From NCBI GenBank assembly GCA_019239785.1, contig JAFAZM010000227.1, forward strand, positions 1 to 11,608: a DNA stretch of 11,608 bases. Direction: 5' to 3'. Source of the stretch: Sphingomonadaceae bacterium. GTDB taxonomy: Bacteria > Pseudomonadota > Alphaproteobacteria > Sphingomonadales > Sphingomonadaceae. The number at the start of each line of letters is the position of its first letter. The first letter of the stretch is position 1. The position numbers and the translations under genes were made by a program. Shown here in pieces: positions 1 through 8,336 of the stretch. The notes beneath the pieces are model-generated. The model saw nothing but the letters and a program-made list of their open reading frames with translations, did no database searches and had not been told where the DNA came from.

Positions 1-1221
<1,221 letters not shown>

Positions 1222-1237
1222 GGGAGCATGTCTCCCT

Positions 1238-1321
1238 CCGTTCGTCCTGAGCTTGTCGAAGGACTTTCCTTTTCTTCCATGTTGAAGAAGGAGAGGGCTT
1301 CGACAGGCTCAGCCCGAACGG
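1238..1321. repeat. Long imperfect inverted repeat (dispersed hairpin type) between dnaK and dnaJ
   Basis: Two 28-base arms at 1238-1265 and 1294-1321 are inverted copies that match at 23 of 28 positions by hand alignment. The left arm contains CCTGAGCTTGTCGAAGGAC and the right arm CTTCGACAGGCTCAGCCC. The 28 bases between them can extend the pairing in part (TCCTTTTCTTC against GAAGAAGGAGA), so the whole 84 bases could fold as one rod. Arms of this kind (CTTCGACAGGCTCAG...) recur between genes in sphingomonads as far as I know. Copy number here is unverified. It ends just before the ribosome-binding region of dnaJ and may attenuate or stabilise the dnaK-dnaJ transcript. Confidence 0.85.
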
Positions 1322-1345
1322 TCTGGGAGGCGCGGGGGCGTCATC

Positions 1346-2479
1346 GTGGCTGAGACCGACTATTACGAGCTGCTCCAGGTCGAGCGCACCGCCGATCCGG
1401 CGACGATCAAGGCCGCCTATCGCAAGCTCGCGATGGAATGCCATCCGGACCGCAATGGCGGCTGCCGCGACGCCGAGGCCAAGTTCAAGGCGCTGAGCCA
1501 GGCCTATGAGTGTCTGAAGGATCCGCAGAAGCGGGCGGCCTACGATCGCTTCGGCCATGCCGCCTTCAACGGCGCCAACGGCTTCGGCGGCAATGGCGGG
1601 GCGCAGGATTTCGGCTCCTTCGCCGACATTTTCGACAATATCTTCGGCGAGTTCATGGGCGCGCAGCAGGGGCGCGGGCGCGGCAACGTGCTGCGCGGCT
1701 CGGACCTGCGCTACGATCTCGAGATCAGGCTGGAGGATGCCTTCCACGGCCGCCAGGTCGAGCTCCAGGTCGACACCACCGCGCCCTGCGAGCCGTGCGA
1801 CGGCTCCGGCGCCAAGGCCGGCACCTCGGCGCGCAGCTGCGGCACCTGCGGCGGCCGCGGCCAGGTCCGCGCGCGCCAGGGCTTCTTCGTCGTCGAGCAG
1901 ACCTGCCCGGCCTGCCGCGGCCTCGGCGAGACGATCGCCGATCCCTGCCCGTCCTGCCGCGGCGAGGGCCGGGTCGAGAAGCGCAAGGCGCTCTCGGTCA
2001 ACATCCCGGCCGGCGTCGACGAGGGCACCCGCATCCGGCTCAGCGGCGAGGGCGAGGCCGGCGTGCGCGGCGGCCCGCCGGGCGACCTCTACATCTTCGT
2101 CCATCTCGCCCGGCATCCGATCTTCCAGCGCGAGGGCACGACCCTGTTCGCCAAATGCCCGGTCAGCTTCACCACCGCCGCGCTCGGCGGCTGCATCGAG
2201 GTGCCCGGCCTCGACAAGAAGCCGCACCGGATCGACATTCCCGCCGGCATCCAGTCCGGCAAGCAGCTCCGCCAGCGCGGCGCCGGCATGCCGGTGATGA
2301 ACGGCCGCGGCCATGGCGACATGGTGATCCAGGTCGAGGTCGAGACCCCCACCAAGCTGAGCGCGAAGCAGCGCGAGATCCTCGAAGCCTTCCGCGAGAC
2401 CGAGACCGGCGAGGAATGCCCGAACAGCAAGGGCTTCTTCCAGAAGCTCAGGGACGCGCTGCGGGCTGAGCCTTCCTAA
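1346..2479 (+). CDS. dnaJ: Chaperone protein DnaJ (Hsp40, type I)
   Basis: This co-chaperone delivers substrates to DnaK and stimulates its ATPase. The 377-residue length is normal for the family. Domains in order are: the J domain, residues 1-70, with the essential HPD at 33-35; a Gly/Phe-rich stretch at about 70-115; a cysteine-rich zinc domain with four CxxCxGxG motifs (C148/C151, C165/C168, C187/C190, C201/C204, two zinc sites); and C-terminal substrate-binding beta domains from about 215. The first codon is GTG at 1346, chosen because the J domain begins directly at AETDYYELL and no ATG fits. The purine-rich GGGAGG at 1325-1330 is rather far upstream and GGGGG at 1334-1338 is nearer, so the ribosome site is not classical. 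It lies downstream of dnaK on the same strand, with a hairpin repeat filling the gap. The only oddity is that intervening repeat. Confidence 0.97.
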   Translation: MAETDYYELLQVERTADPATIKAAYRKLAMECHPDRNGGCRDAEAKFKALSQAYECLKDPQKRAAYDRFGHAAFNGANGFGGNGGAQDFGSFADIFDNIFGEFMGAQQGRGRGNVLRGSDLRYDLEIRLEDAFHGRQVELQVDTTAPCEPCDGSGAKAGTSARSCGTCGGRGQVRARQGFFVVEQTCPACRGLGETIADPCPSCRGEGRVEKRKALSVNIPAGVDEGTRIRLSGEGEAGVRGGPPGDLYIFVHLARHPIFQREGTTLFAKCPVSFTTAALGGCIEVPGLDKKPHRIDIPAGIQSGKQLRQRGAGMPVMNGRGHGDMVIQVEVETPTKLSAKQREILEAFRETETGEECPNSKGFFQKLRDALRAEPS

Positions 2480-2481
2480 CT

Positions 2482-2503
2482 TCTCTCCCTGCAGGGGAGA
2501 GGA
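2482..2503. repeat. Short palindrome just after dnaJ
   Basis: The sequence TCTCCCTGCAGGGGAGA is a near-perfect dyad centred on CTGCAG, three bases after the dnaJ stop codon. It resembles the arms of the larger repeat at 2562-2688, so it may be a decayed member of the same repeat family. It could also act as a stem at the 3' end of the dnaJ transcript, but no T-run follows. Confidence 0.55.
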
Positions 2504-2561
2504 AGGCGCCCGTCAGCGCGAAGCCGCGATGGGAAGGTGTGAGGCAGCCCAGGCCTGAGAA

Positions 2562-2688
2562 AACAAGAAGAAGACCCTCACCCTGCCCTCTCCCGCGAGC
2601 GGGAGAGGGTAAAAGAAGGCGAGGCCCGCAGCGACGCGCTCCTTCTCCCGCTTGCGGGAGAAGGTTGGGATGAGGGTCTTCTTCTTTT
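2562..2688. repeat. Paired hairpin repeat between convergent genes, possible bidirectional terminator
   Basis: Two outer arms of about 35 bases (2562-2596 and 2653-2688) are imperfect inverted copies. Each contains AAGAAGACCCTCA in opposite orientation and one flank of a local hairpin. The inner hairpins are CCCTCTCCCGC/GCGGGAGAGGG at 2586-2609 and CCTTCTCCCGC/GCGGGAGAAGG at 2641-2664. Reading outward on either strand, the hairpins are followed by pyrimidine-rich GGGTCTTCTTCTT tracts. The element separates dnaJ (+) from the M15 peptidase gene (-), which converge here. This suits termination from both sides, though the T-runs are interrupted and the role is inferred. The REP/REPIN-like layout is seen directly. 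Confidence 0.8.
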
Positions 2689-2699
2689 TCTTCTTCCCC

Positions 2700-3575
2700 T
2701 CAATGCCCCGTGCTCGACCAGTGTGGCGCGTCGCTGAGCAATTTCTTCACCCCATAGGTCGCCCCGACCGCGTGCAGATCGCGATTGCTCTCGCCGCTGC
2801 GGGGCGCGCCGATCGCATGCTTCACGCCGTTCGCGTCGGCGATGTTGAGCGTGCCCGACCAGCCGATGTTCATGTCGACCGCCTCGCCCCTTATGTGCAG
2901 CGAGGTCAGGGCCGGCTCGTAGACGATACCGAACAGGTCGACCATTTCCTGCGCGCCCTGCTTCGAGCTGGCGAGATCGCCATGGTCCCACCTGATCGTG
3001 CAGCCGGCGATCGCGGGCACTGCGCCCGGCGCGGTCGTGCCGTGCGCGACCTCCCAGCTATAGTGCATCAAATGCGCGCGGATGGGGTTGCGCAGGGTCG
3101 CGCTGACCTCGACCTGCGCTCCGGCCGCCCGCAGCGCATCGACGAACCGCATCGCCTTCTCGCGGAACGGCGAGGCGAGGTCGGCGAGCTTCGCGCTGTT
3201 CGGATAATTGGCTTGGTTCGCATGCCACCAGGCGGCGCCGCTGAGCTGCGTTCCGGGCGCGGCCGGAGCCGGGGCGGGCGCCGGCGCAGGCGACGGCGCG
3301 GCTGGAGGGGGCGGGGCCGCGATCGTCCGCCCCGCGGCCAGCGCCTTCCAGGTCCCGCCGCCGACATCGATCCGCCCGTCCGGGTTCGCGATCCCGAGCA
3401 CCAGCTGCTGGTAGCGCGCGATCGCCTTGCTGGTGTTGTCGCCGATCTTCCCGTCCTCGTCGAGCACGGCCAGGCCCAGCGCGCGGACCTGGGCGTTGAG
3501 CAGATGCTGGACGATGGCGACGTCCGCCTTGTTGTTGACCCCGCCATTGCCGACCGATGCGCTGATATCCGGCAT
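2700..3575 (-). CDS. Peptidoglycan-binding domain plus M15-type peptidase (D,D-carboxypeptidase/endolysin-like)
   Basis: This protein of 291 residues is probably a zinc peptidase that cuts peptidoglycan peptides. Residues about 5-80 resemble a PG_binding_1 module (VAIVQHLLNAQ..., DEDGKIGDNTSKAIARYQQ). A Pro/Ala linker spans about 86-107. The catalytic part carries the M15/VanY zinc motif SxHxxGxAxD as SLHIRGEAVD (H227, D234) and a C-terminal DAPHW (D282 presumed base, H285 third zinc ligand). A preceding LRNPIRAHLMHYSWEVAHG segment is also typical. The start is ATG at 3575, preceded by GGGGGGAAG at a good distance. There is no signal peptide, so it is either cytoplasmic until released, phage-like, or exported by another route. 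It converges on dnaJ across a repeat. It could be a domesticated endolysin, a bacteriocin or a secretion-system effector. The fold assignment is fairly sure and the role is not. Confidence 0.85.
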   Translation of the reverse strand: MPDISASVGNGGVNNKADVAIVQHLLNAQVRALGLAVLDEDGKIGDNTSKAIARYQQLVLGIANPDGRIDVGGGTWKALAAGRTIAAPPPPAAPSPAPAPAPAPAAPGTQLSGAAWWHANQANYPNSAKLADLASPFREKAMRFVDALRAAGAQVEVSATLRNPIRAHLMHYSWEVAHGTTAPGAVPAIAGCTIRWDHGDLASSKQGAQEMVDLFGIVYEPALTSLHIRGEAVDMNIGWSGTLNIADANGVKHAIGAPRSGESNRDLHAVGATYGVKKLLSDAPHWSSTGH

Positions 3576-3889
3576 GATCTTCCCCCCGTCGGTTTTTGCG
3601 TAAATTTGCGTTAATGCGCTTAGAAATACGCTGCGTCTCCGCCGCCAGGGGTCCGTCCTTCGCCCGCGGCTACCCCAAATACTTCGGAGATATTATTCGC
3701 CTTAGCGGGCGCGCGCGAGTCTCGGGCGGGATTTTTTTGTTCCGCGGAGACGCGGAGACGCAGAGACGCAGTGGTGCCGTGCGTGGCTCGGGGCAGCATT
3801 TGTTCGAATGCGCCCGCGGCGGCCAGCGGGCGTCCGCTGGAACCTCGATTGTCCGCGACTCCGGGCCTCTGCGCGAACTCAAAGAGGGC
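3576..3889. other. 314-base gene-free stretch with short repeats
   Basis: No convincing gene is visible. The stretch holds the upstream region of the M15 peptidase gene (with two TTTGCGT copies at 3595-3601 and 3605-3611), a T-run at 3732-3738, and a small tandem octamer repeat at 3744-3767. Next to the GST stop codon I see no clear terminator. Open frames crossing it have no ribosome site and no recognisable protein sequence. Confidence 0.6.
3744..3771. repeat. Tandem octamer repeat (GCGGAGAC/GCAGAGAC, three units)
   Basis: Three consecutive 8-base units are present: GCGGAGAC (3744-3751), GCGGAGAC (3752-3759) and GCAGAGAC (3760-3767), followed by a partial GCAG. Runs of this CGCAGAGACGCAGAG type are scattered between genes in many proteobacteria. 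On the other strand they read as LCVSAS, a common false-protein signature. No function is apparent. Confidence 0.75.
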
Positions 3890-4591
3890 CTAAGGACGCG
3901 CCGGAATGGTCAATCCACGTTGCACCGCAGGCCGCGCCAGCCCGCGCTCCAGCCAGGCCGGGACGTTGCTGAGACTATCGAACTCGACCAGCTCGCGCGC
4001 CTCGTAGAAGGTGATGAGGTTGCGCACCCAGCCGAGGGTCGCGACGTCGGCGATCGAATAATCCTCCATGATCCAGTCGCGGCCGTCGAGCCGGGTCTCG
4101 AGCACGCCGAGCAGGCGCTTCGTCTCCGCGACGTAGCGCTGCAGCGGGCGCTTGTCTTCCCAGTCCTTGCCGGCGAATTTGTTGAAGAAGCCGACCTGGC
4201 CGAACATCGGCCCGATCGCCCCCATCTGGAACATCACCCACTGGATCGCCCGATAGCGATCCGCAGCATTGCCCGGAAGCAGCTTCCCGGTCTTCTCGGC
4301 CAGGTAGAGCAGGATCGCGCCGGATTCGAACAAGGCGAGGGGCCGGCCGCCCGGTCCGTCCGGATCGAGGATCGCGGGGATCTTCCCGTTCGGGTTGAGC
4401 GAGAGATATTCCGGGGTCCAGGTCTCGTTGTCGAAGATCGCGATGAAATGCGGCTCGTAGGGGAGCCCGATCTCCTCGAGCATGATCGAGACCTTCACGC
4501 CATTGGGCGTCGGCACGGAATAGAGCTGGAGCCGGTCGGGATGCGCCGCGGGCCAGCGCGACGTGATCGGGAAGGCGGAAAGGTCCGGCAT
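3890..4591 (-). CDS. Glutathione S-transferase, nu-class-like (YghU/YfcG type)
   Basis: This cytosolic enzyme of 233 residues has an N-terminal thioredoxin-like domain and a C-terminal helical domain. Nu-class members reduce disulfides or peroxides using glutathione rather than conjugating it. Visible landmarks are TPNGVKVSIMLEE (28-40, the TPN motif of this class), NPNGKIPAI with the cis-proline P72, FESGAI (E89/S90, glutathione gamma-glutamyl contact), and a long C-terminal domain ending PAWLERGLARPAVQRGL. The start ATG at 4591 was chosen because GGAG then stands six bases upstream. The in-frame ATG at 4597 would directly abut the ribosome site. The longer open frame beyond is not supported. 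It diverges from the MBL hydrolase gene across a 62-base gap, so the two may share control. Family assignment is strong, the exact substrate unknown. Confidence 0.92.
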   Translation of the reverse strand: MPDLSAFPITSRWPAAHPDRLQLYSVPTPNGVKVSIMLEEIGLPYEPHFIAIFDNETWTPEYLSLNPNGKIPAILDPDGPGGRPLALFESGAILLYLAEKTGKLLPGNAADRYRAIQWVMFQMGAIGPMFGQVGFFNKFAGKDWEDKRPLQRYVAETKRLLGVLETRLDGRDWIMEDYSIADVATLGWVRNLITFYEARELVEFDSLSNVPAWLERGLARPAVQRGLTIPARP

Positions 4592-4653
4592 GGTCATCTC
4601 CCTCGACAGGCACGCTAGATAGGGCCTAATCCGTGCTGCGGAAGGGGCTCGCC
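4592..4653. promoter_or_regulatory. Shared divergent promoter gap between GST and MBL hydrolase genes
   Basis: Only 62 bases separate the two divergent start codons, so both promoters must lie here or inside the opposite gene. Candidate boxes are weak: TCGACA (4603-4608) and CTAATC (4626-4631), 17 bases apart, for the + gene, and TATCTA (rightward complement near 4616-4621) for the - gene. The assignment rests mainly on geometry. Confidence 0.35.
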
Positions 4654-5622
4654 ATGAAACGCATCCTGGCCATGCTGCTGGCCGCCGCCGCGCCTGCCGC
4701 GGCCCAGCAGCCGAGTACGGCGCCCGCAGCGCCCGCCGCGGCACAACTGCCAGCCGCCGCCCAACCGCCCGCCACGCCGCCGGCCGCCCGGCAGCCCAAT
4801 TTCGACAATGTCCAGATCCGCGTCGAGCGGCTCGCGCCCGGAGTCGCGGTGCTGTTCGGCCGCGGCGGCAATATCGGCCTCTCCTACGGCGTCGACGGCA
4901 ACGTCATCATCGACGACCAATATGCGCCGCTCACCGACCGTATCCTCGCCGCGATCCGCTCGCTCGATCCCGATCCGATCCGCTTCGTGATCAACACCCA
5001 CTGGCACGGCGATCATACCGGCGGGAACGAGAATGTCGGCCGTACCGGCGCGGTGATCGTCGCCCAGGACAATGTCCGCCGCCGGATGTCGATGGAGCAG
5101 GTGGTGCGCGGCGAGCATGTGGCGCCGTCGCCCGCAGGGGCGCTGCCGGTGGTGACGTTCAGCGAGGGCGTCACCTTCCACCTCAACGCCGACGACATCC
5201 GCGTCATCCACGTCGCGCATGCCCATACGGACGGCGACGCCCTGGTCTTCTGGACGCACGCCAACGTCCTTCACATGGGCGACACCTTCTTCAACGGTCT
5301 GCTCCCCTTCATCGATCTGGATTCGGGCGGCTCGATCGACGGCGCGATCGCCGCGGTCGAGGCTGGGCTGGCGCTCGCCAACGACGCGACCGTGATCATT
5401 CCCGGCCACGGCCCGATCGGTCGTCGCGCCGATCTCGTCCGCTACCGCGACATGCTGGTCGATCTCAGGGACCGGGTGCGGCAGGGGATCGCCGCGCACC
5501 GGACCCTGGAGCAGATCAAGGCGCTGCGTCTCGCCGACCGCTACGGCCCGCCTGACGGCTTCATCTCGCCCGACGCGCTCATCGAGACGATCTACCGGAG
5601 CCTCCGCGCGCCGGCCCATTGA
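4654..5622 (+). CDS. Exported MBL-fold (metallo-beta-lactamase superfamily) hydrolase
   Basis: This is a predicted periplasmic metallohydrolase of 322 residues. A signal peptide is visible (MKRILAMLLAAAAPAAAQQ), followed by a low-complexity Ala/Pro/Gln stretch to about residue 48. The MBL fold then shows the metal-binding set HWHGDH (H116, H118, D120, H121), H191 in HAHTDGD, D210 in MGDTFFNG and H252 in PGHGP, a complete two-zinc site. D210 rather than Cys at the bridging position argues against a B1/B2 beta-lactamase and for a general MBL hydrolase. ATG at 4654 was chosen because GGAAGGGG precedes it at normal spacing and the signal peptide then begins correctly. The GTG at 4633 has no such site. 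It diverges from the GST gene. The substrate cannot be told from the sequence: esters, lactones or quinoprotein-linked substrates are all possible. Confidence 0.9.
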   Translation: MKRILAMLLAAAAPAAAQQPSTAPAAPAAAQLPAAAQPPATPPAARQPNFDNVQIRVERLAPGVAVLFGRGGNIGLSYGVDGNVIIDDQYAPLTDRILAAIRSLDPDPIRFVINTHWHGDHTGGNENVGRTGAVIVAQDNVRRRMSMEQVVRGEHVAPSPAGALPVVTFSEGVTFHLNADDIRVIHVAHAHTDGDALVFWTHANVLHMGDTFFNGLLPFIDLDSGGSIDGAIAAVEAGLALANDATVIIPGHGPIGRRADLVRYRDMLVDLRDRVRQGIAAHRTLEQIKALRLADRYGPPDGFISPDALIETIYRSLRAPAH

Positions 5623-5649
5623 GGCGCGGCGCGTTCGCCTGAATGGCGC

Positions 5650-5678
5650 TTGGAGGCCCGGCGCCAGGCTTCTATGAT
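5650..5678 (+). promoter_or_regulatory. Candidate promoter of the tail collar gene
   Basis: TTGGAG (5650-5655) and TATGAT (5673-5678) are spaced 17 bases apart, 36 bases before the ATG at 5714. The -10 box matches consensus at five of six positions and the -35 at three. This is a by-eye prediction. Read-through from the upstream MBL gene is an alternative. Confidence 0.35.
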
Positions 5679-5713
5679 CGGGGCGGGATCGCCTCACGGG
5701 GGAGGACGCCGCC

Positions 5714-6031
5714 ATGGCCTCGATTCTCGCTTTCTTTCGCCGCCTGCTGCGCGCTCTTGGATTTGGCAGGCATGAGCCGGCCGCGCATGCGGCGCCCGCG
5801 CCAAAGCCGCCGCCCCACGAGACCGCCGAGCCGAAGCTCGGCGGCGTTCGGCCGGGCCCGGTGGTGACGACGCAGGCGATGCCGCTGCTCGTGGCCACTG
5901 ACGGCGTATTTCCGGGCCGGGGCGACGCCGGCTCCACCCCTTATTTCACGCTTGGCATGGTCCAGACCTTCGCCGGCTTCGGCTCGGCCTTCGGCGCGCC
6001 GCGCGCGGAGGGCAGAGCCTTTCGATCATGA
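5714..6031 (+). CDS. Tail collar (microcystin-dependent-type) protein, N-terminal part, split by frameshift
   Basis: This frame encodes 105 residues: an Arg-rich amphipathic start (MASILAFFRRLLRALGF), a Pro/Ala/Lys linker, and the first part of a tail collar module (YFTLGMVQTFAGFGSAFGAPRAEG). After E-G at 6008-6013 the frame leaves the family pattern and ends at TGA 6029-6031. The family pattern continues in the next frame as GQSLSI..., so this is the front of a longer ancestral protein that lost one base near 6010-6012. The start is well placed, with GGGGGAGG eight bases before the ATG. No signal peptide is evident. Collar domains are known from phage tail fibres and from chromosomal MdpB-like proteins of unknown role. 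It could be a genuine separate short protein translated in coupling with the next frame, a pseudogene half, or an effect of a sequencing error. Confidence 0.65.
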   Translation: MASILAFFRRLLRALGFGRHEPAAHAAPAPKPPPHETAEPKLGGVRPGPVVTTQAMPLLVATDGVFPGRGDAGSTPYFTLGMVQTFAGFGSAFGAPRAEGRAFRS

Positions 6032-6747
6032 GACCCTCAAGCGACCAAGCCTTGTTTTCGATTTTCGGGATCAATTTCGGCGGCAGCCCCCCGACCAAGT
6101 TCAACATTCCCAATCTCAACGGGCGCGTCGCGATCGGCGGGCAGCAAGTGGGAATGTTCGGGCAGGGCACCCTCACCATGACCTGGCTGATCTCGACCGG
6201 CGCTTCCACCGTGGCGCCCCTTCCTGGGACCCTGGCGATGTTCGGCGGCAATTACGCACCGGACGGCTGGGCCCTCTGCGACGGCAGCCAGTTGCCGATC
6301 TCGCAGAACGTCCCCCTGTTCGAGGCGATTGGCTGCGCCTTCGGCGGCAACAATGTCAGCGTCTTCGAGCTGCCCAATCTCATGAGCGGGGCCGCGCCGG
6401 TCGGCGCCGGCCAGGGGCCGGGACGGACGCCGGTGACGCTCGGCCAGCAGCTGGCGGGTGCGATCCCTGGACTCGGCATCAATTATTTGATCTCCACCGC
6501 CGGGCCTTATCCGCCGGGCTCCGGCACCGGCGCCTTTCCCAAGACCGGTCAATATCTTGGGCAGGTGATCGCTTATGCCGGCGCGCAGGTGCCGGCCGGC
6601 TGGGCGCTCTGCGACGGCGCGCTGCTCCAGATTGCCGGAAACGAGATGCTCTTCCAGCTGATCGGCACCTCCTATGGCGGCGACGGCCAGAGCAATTTCG
6701 CGCTGCCCGACCTGCGCGGCCTCATGGTGACGGGTCTGGGCGGCTGA
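6028..6747 (+). CDS. Tail collar (microcystin-dependent-type) protein, C-terminal part with two full modules
   Basis: This frame encodes 239 residues with the remainder of collar module 1 (to about residue 38, SDQALFSIFGINFGG...FNIPNLNGRVAIGG). Module 2 is complete at about 67-130 (GTLAMFGGNYAPDGWALCDGSQLPISQNVPLF...) and module 3 at about 178-239 (GQVIAYAGAQVPAGWALCDG...LFQLIGTSYGGDG...FALPDLRG). The WALCDG, LF..IG..(F/Y)GG and LP(N/D)L signatures repeat at matching places. The ATG at 6028 overlaps the previous stop as ATGA, which would allow coupled re-initiation, but no own ribosome site is seen. The module-1 homology extends upstream of this ATG, so it is probably an internal residue of the original protein. 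The gene is followed by a folded repeat and convergent purB. Collar modules bind or trimerise at phage tail tips; the role of chromosomal copies is not established. Confidence 0.8.
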   Translation: MRPSSDQALFSIFGINFGGSPPTKFNIPNLNGRVAIGGQQVGMFGQGTLTMTWLISTGASTVAPLPGTLAMFGGNYAPDGWALCDGSQLPISQNVPLFEAIGCAFGGNNVSVFELPNLMSGAAPVGAGQGPGRTPVTLGQQLAGAIPGLGINYLISTAGPYPPGSGTGAFPKTGQYLGQVIAYAGAQVPAGWALCDGALLQIAGNEMLFQLIGTSYGGDGQSNFALPDLRGLMVTGLGG

Positions 6748-6786
6748 TCCTTATGTCCCCCCTGTCGCGGAGCGATGGGGAGGGGG

Positions 6787-6938
6787 ACCGCCTGAAAGGC
6801 GGTGGAGGGACTTGCCGCCTCGGATTGCCCCTCCACCATCCTTCGGATGTGTTGCGGCGAGATCGTGTCCCCCGGACACGATCTTGGATCGCCGGGGGCG
6901 ATCCGAAGCCGCAACACCCTCCCCATGAGCTTCGCTCA
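6787..6938. repeat. Multi-hairpin, cloverleaf-like intergenic repeat; possible bidirectional terminator
   Basis: Several perfect stems lie in this convergent gap. They are ACCGCCT/AGGCGGT (6787-6803, loop GAA), CATCC/GGATG (6837-6849), AGATCGTGTCC/GGACACGATCT (6860-6884, loop CCC), GGATCGCC/GGCGATCC (6886-6904, loop GGG) and TGAGC/GCTCA (6926-6938, loop TTC). An outer 10-base stem, GTGTTGCGGC (6849-6858) with GCCGCAACAC (6908-6917), encloses the two middle hairpins and forms a three-way junction. TTCGGAT (6842-6848) can alternatively pair with ATCCGAA (6901-6907). This looks like a composite dispersed repeat that could end both transcripts. Activity is inferred. Confidence 0.8.
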
Positions 6939-6956
6939 CAGGGAGGAAGGGGTTGC

Positions 6957-8273
<1,317 letters not shown>

Positions 8274-8336
8274 CGGGAGCCTTTCGACGCGCCGGCGTTC
8301 GGGCCCGGCGGCGCGCCGATAGCAAGCCCGCCGATT

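Noticed and set aside
2652..3614. A 320-codon + strand frame opposite the M15 peptidase gene
   Set aside because: It begins inside a hairpin repeat and its product is a low-information Arg/Ala/Gly string. The - strand has clear catalytic motifs and a ribosome site.
3706..3738. A GC-rich dyad followed by TTTTTTT, resembling a terminator
   Set aside because: The best stem has a mismatch and almost no loop, and no + strand gene ends nearby.
3670..3882. A 70-codon - strand frame containing RLCVSASPRNK
   Set aside because: This peptide is the usual false translation of the GCAGAGAC-type tandem repeat. No ribosome site or other support is present.
4615..5937. A 440-codon - strand frame opposite the MBL hydrolase
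   Set aside because: The + strand encodes a complete zinc site and signal peptide. The antisense product has no recognisable domain.
6004..6014. Programmed -1 ribosomal frameshift in the collar gene
   Set aside because: The direction of shift fits, but the sequence GGAGGGC is not a canonical slippery heptamer and no clear downstream pseudoknot was seen. A lost base is the simpler reading.
2700..6747. A prophage remnant linking the M15 peptidase and the collar gene
   Set aside because: The intervening GST and MBL genes are ordinary chromosomal genes, the two candidates lie on opposite strands, and no integrase, capsid, portal or att-like repeats are visible.
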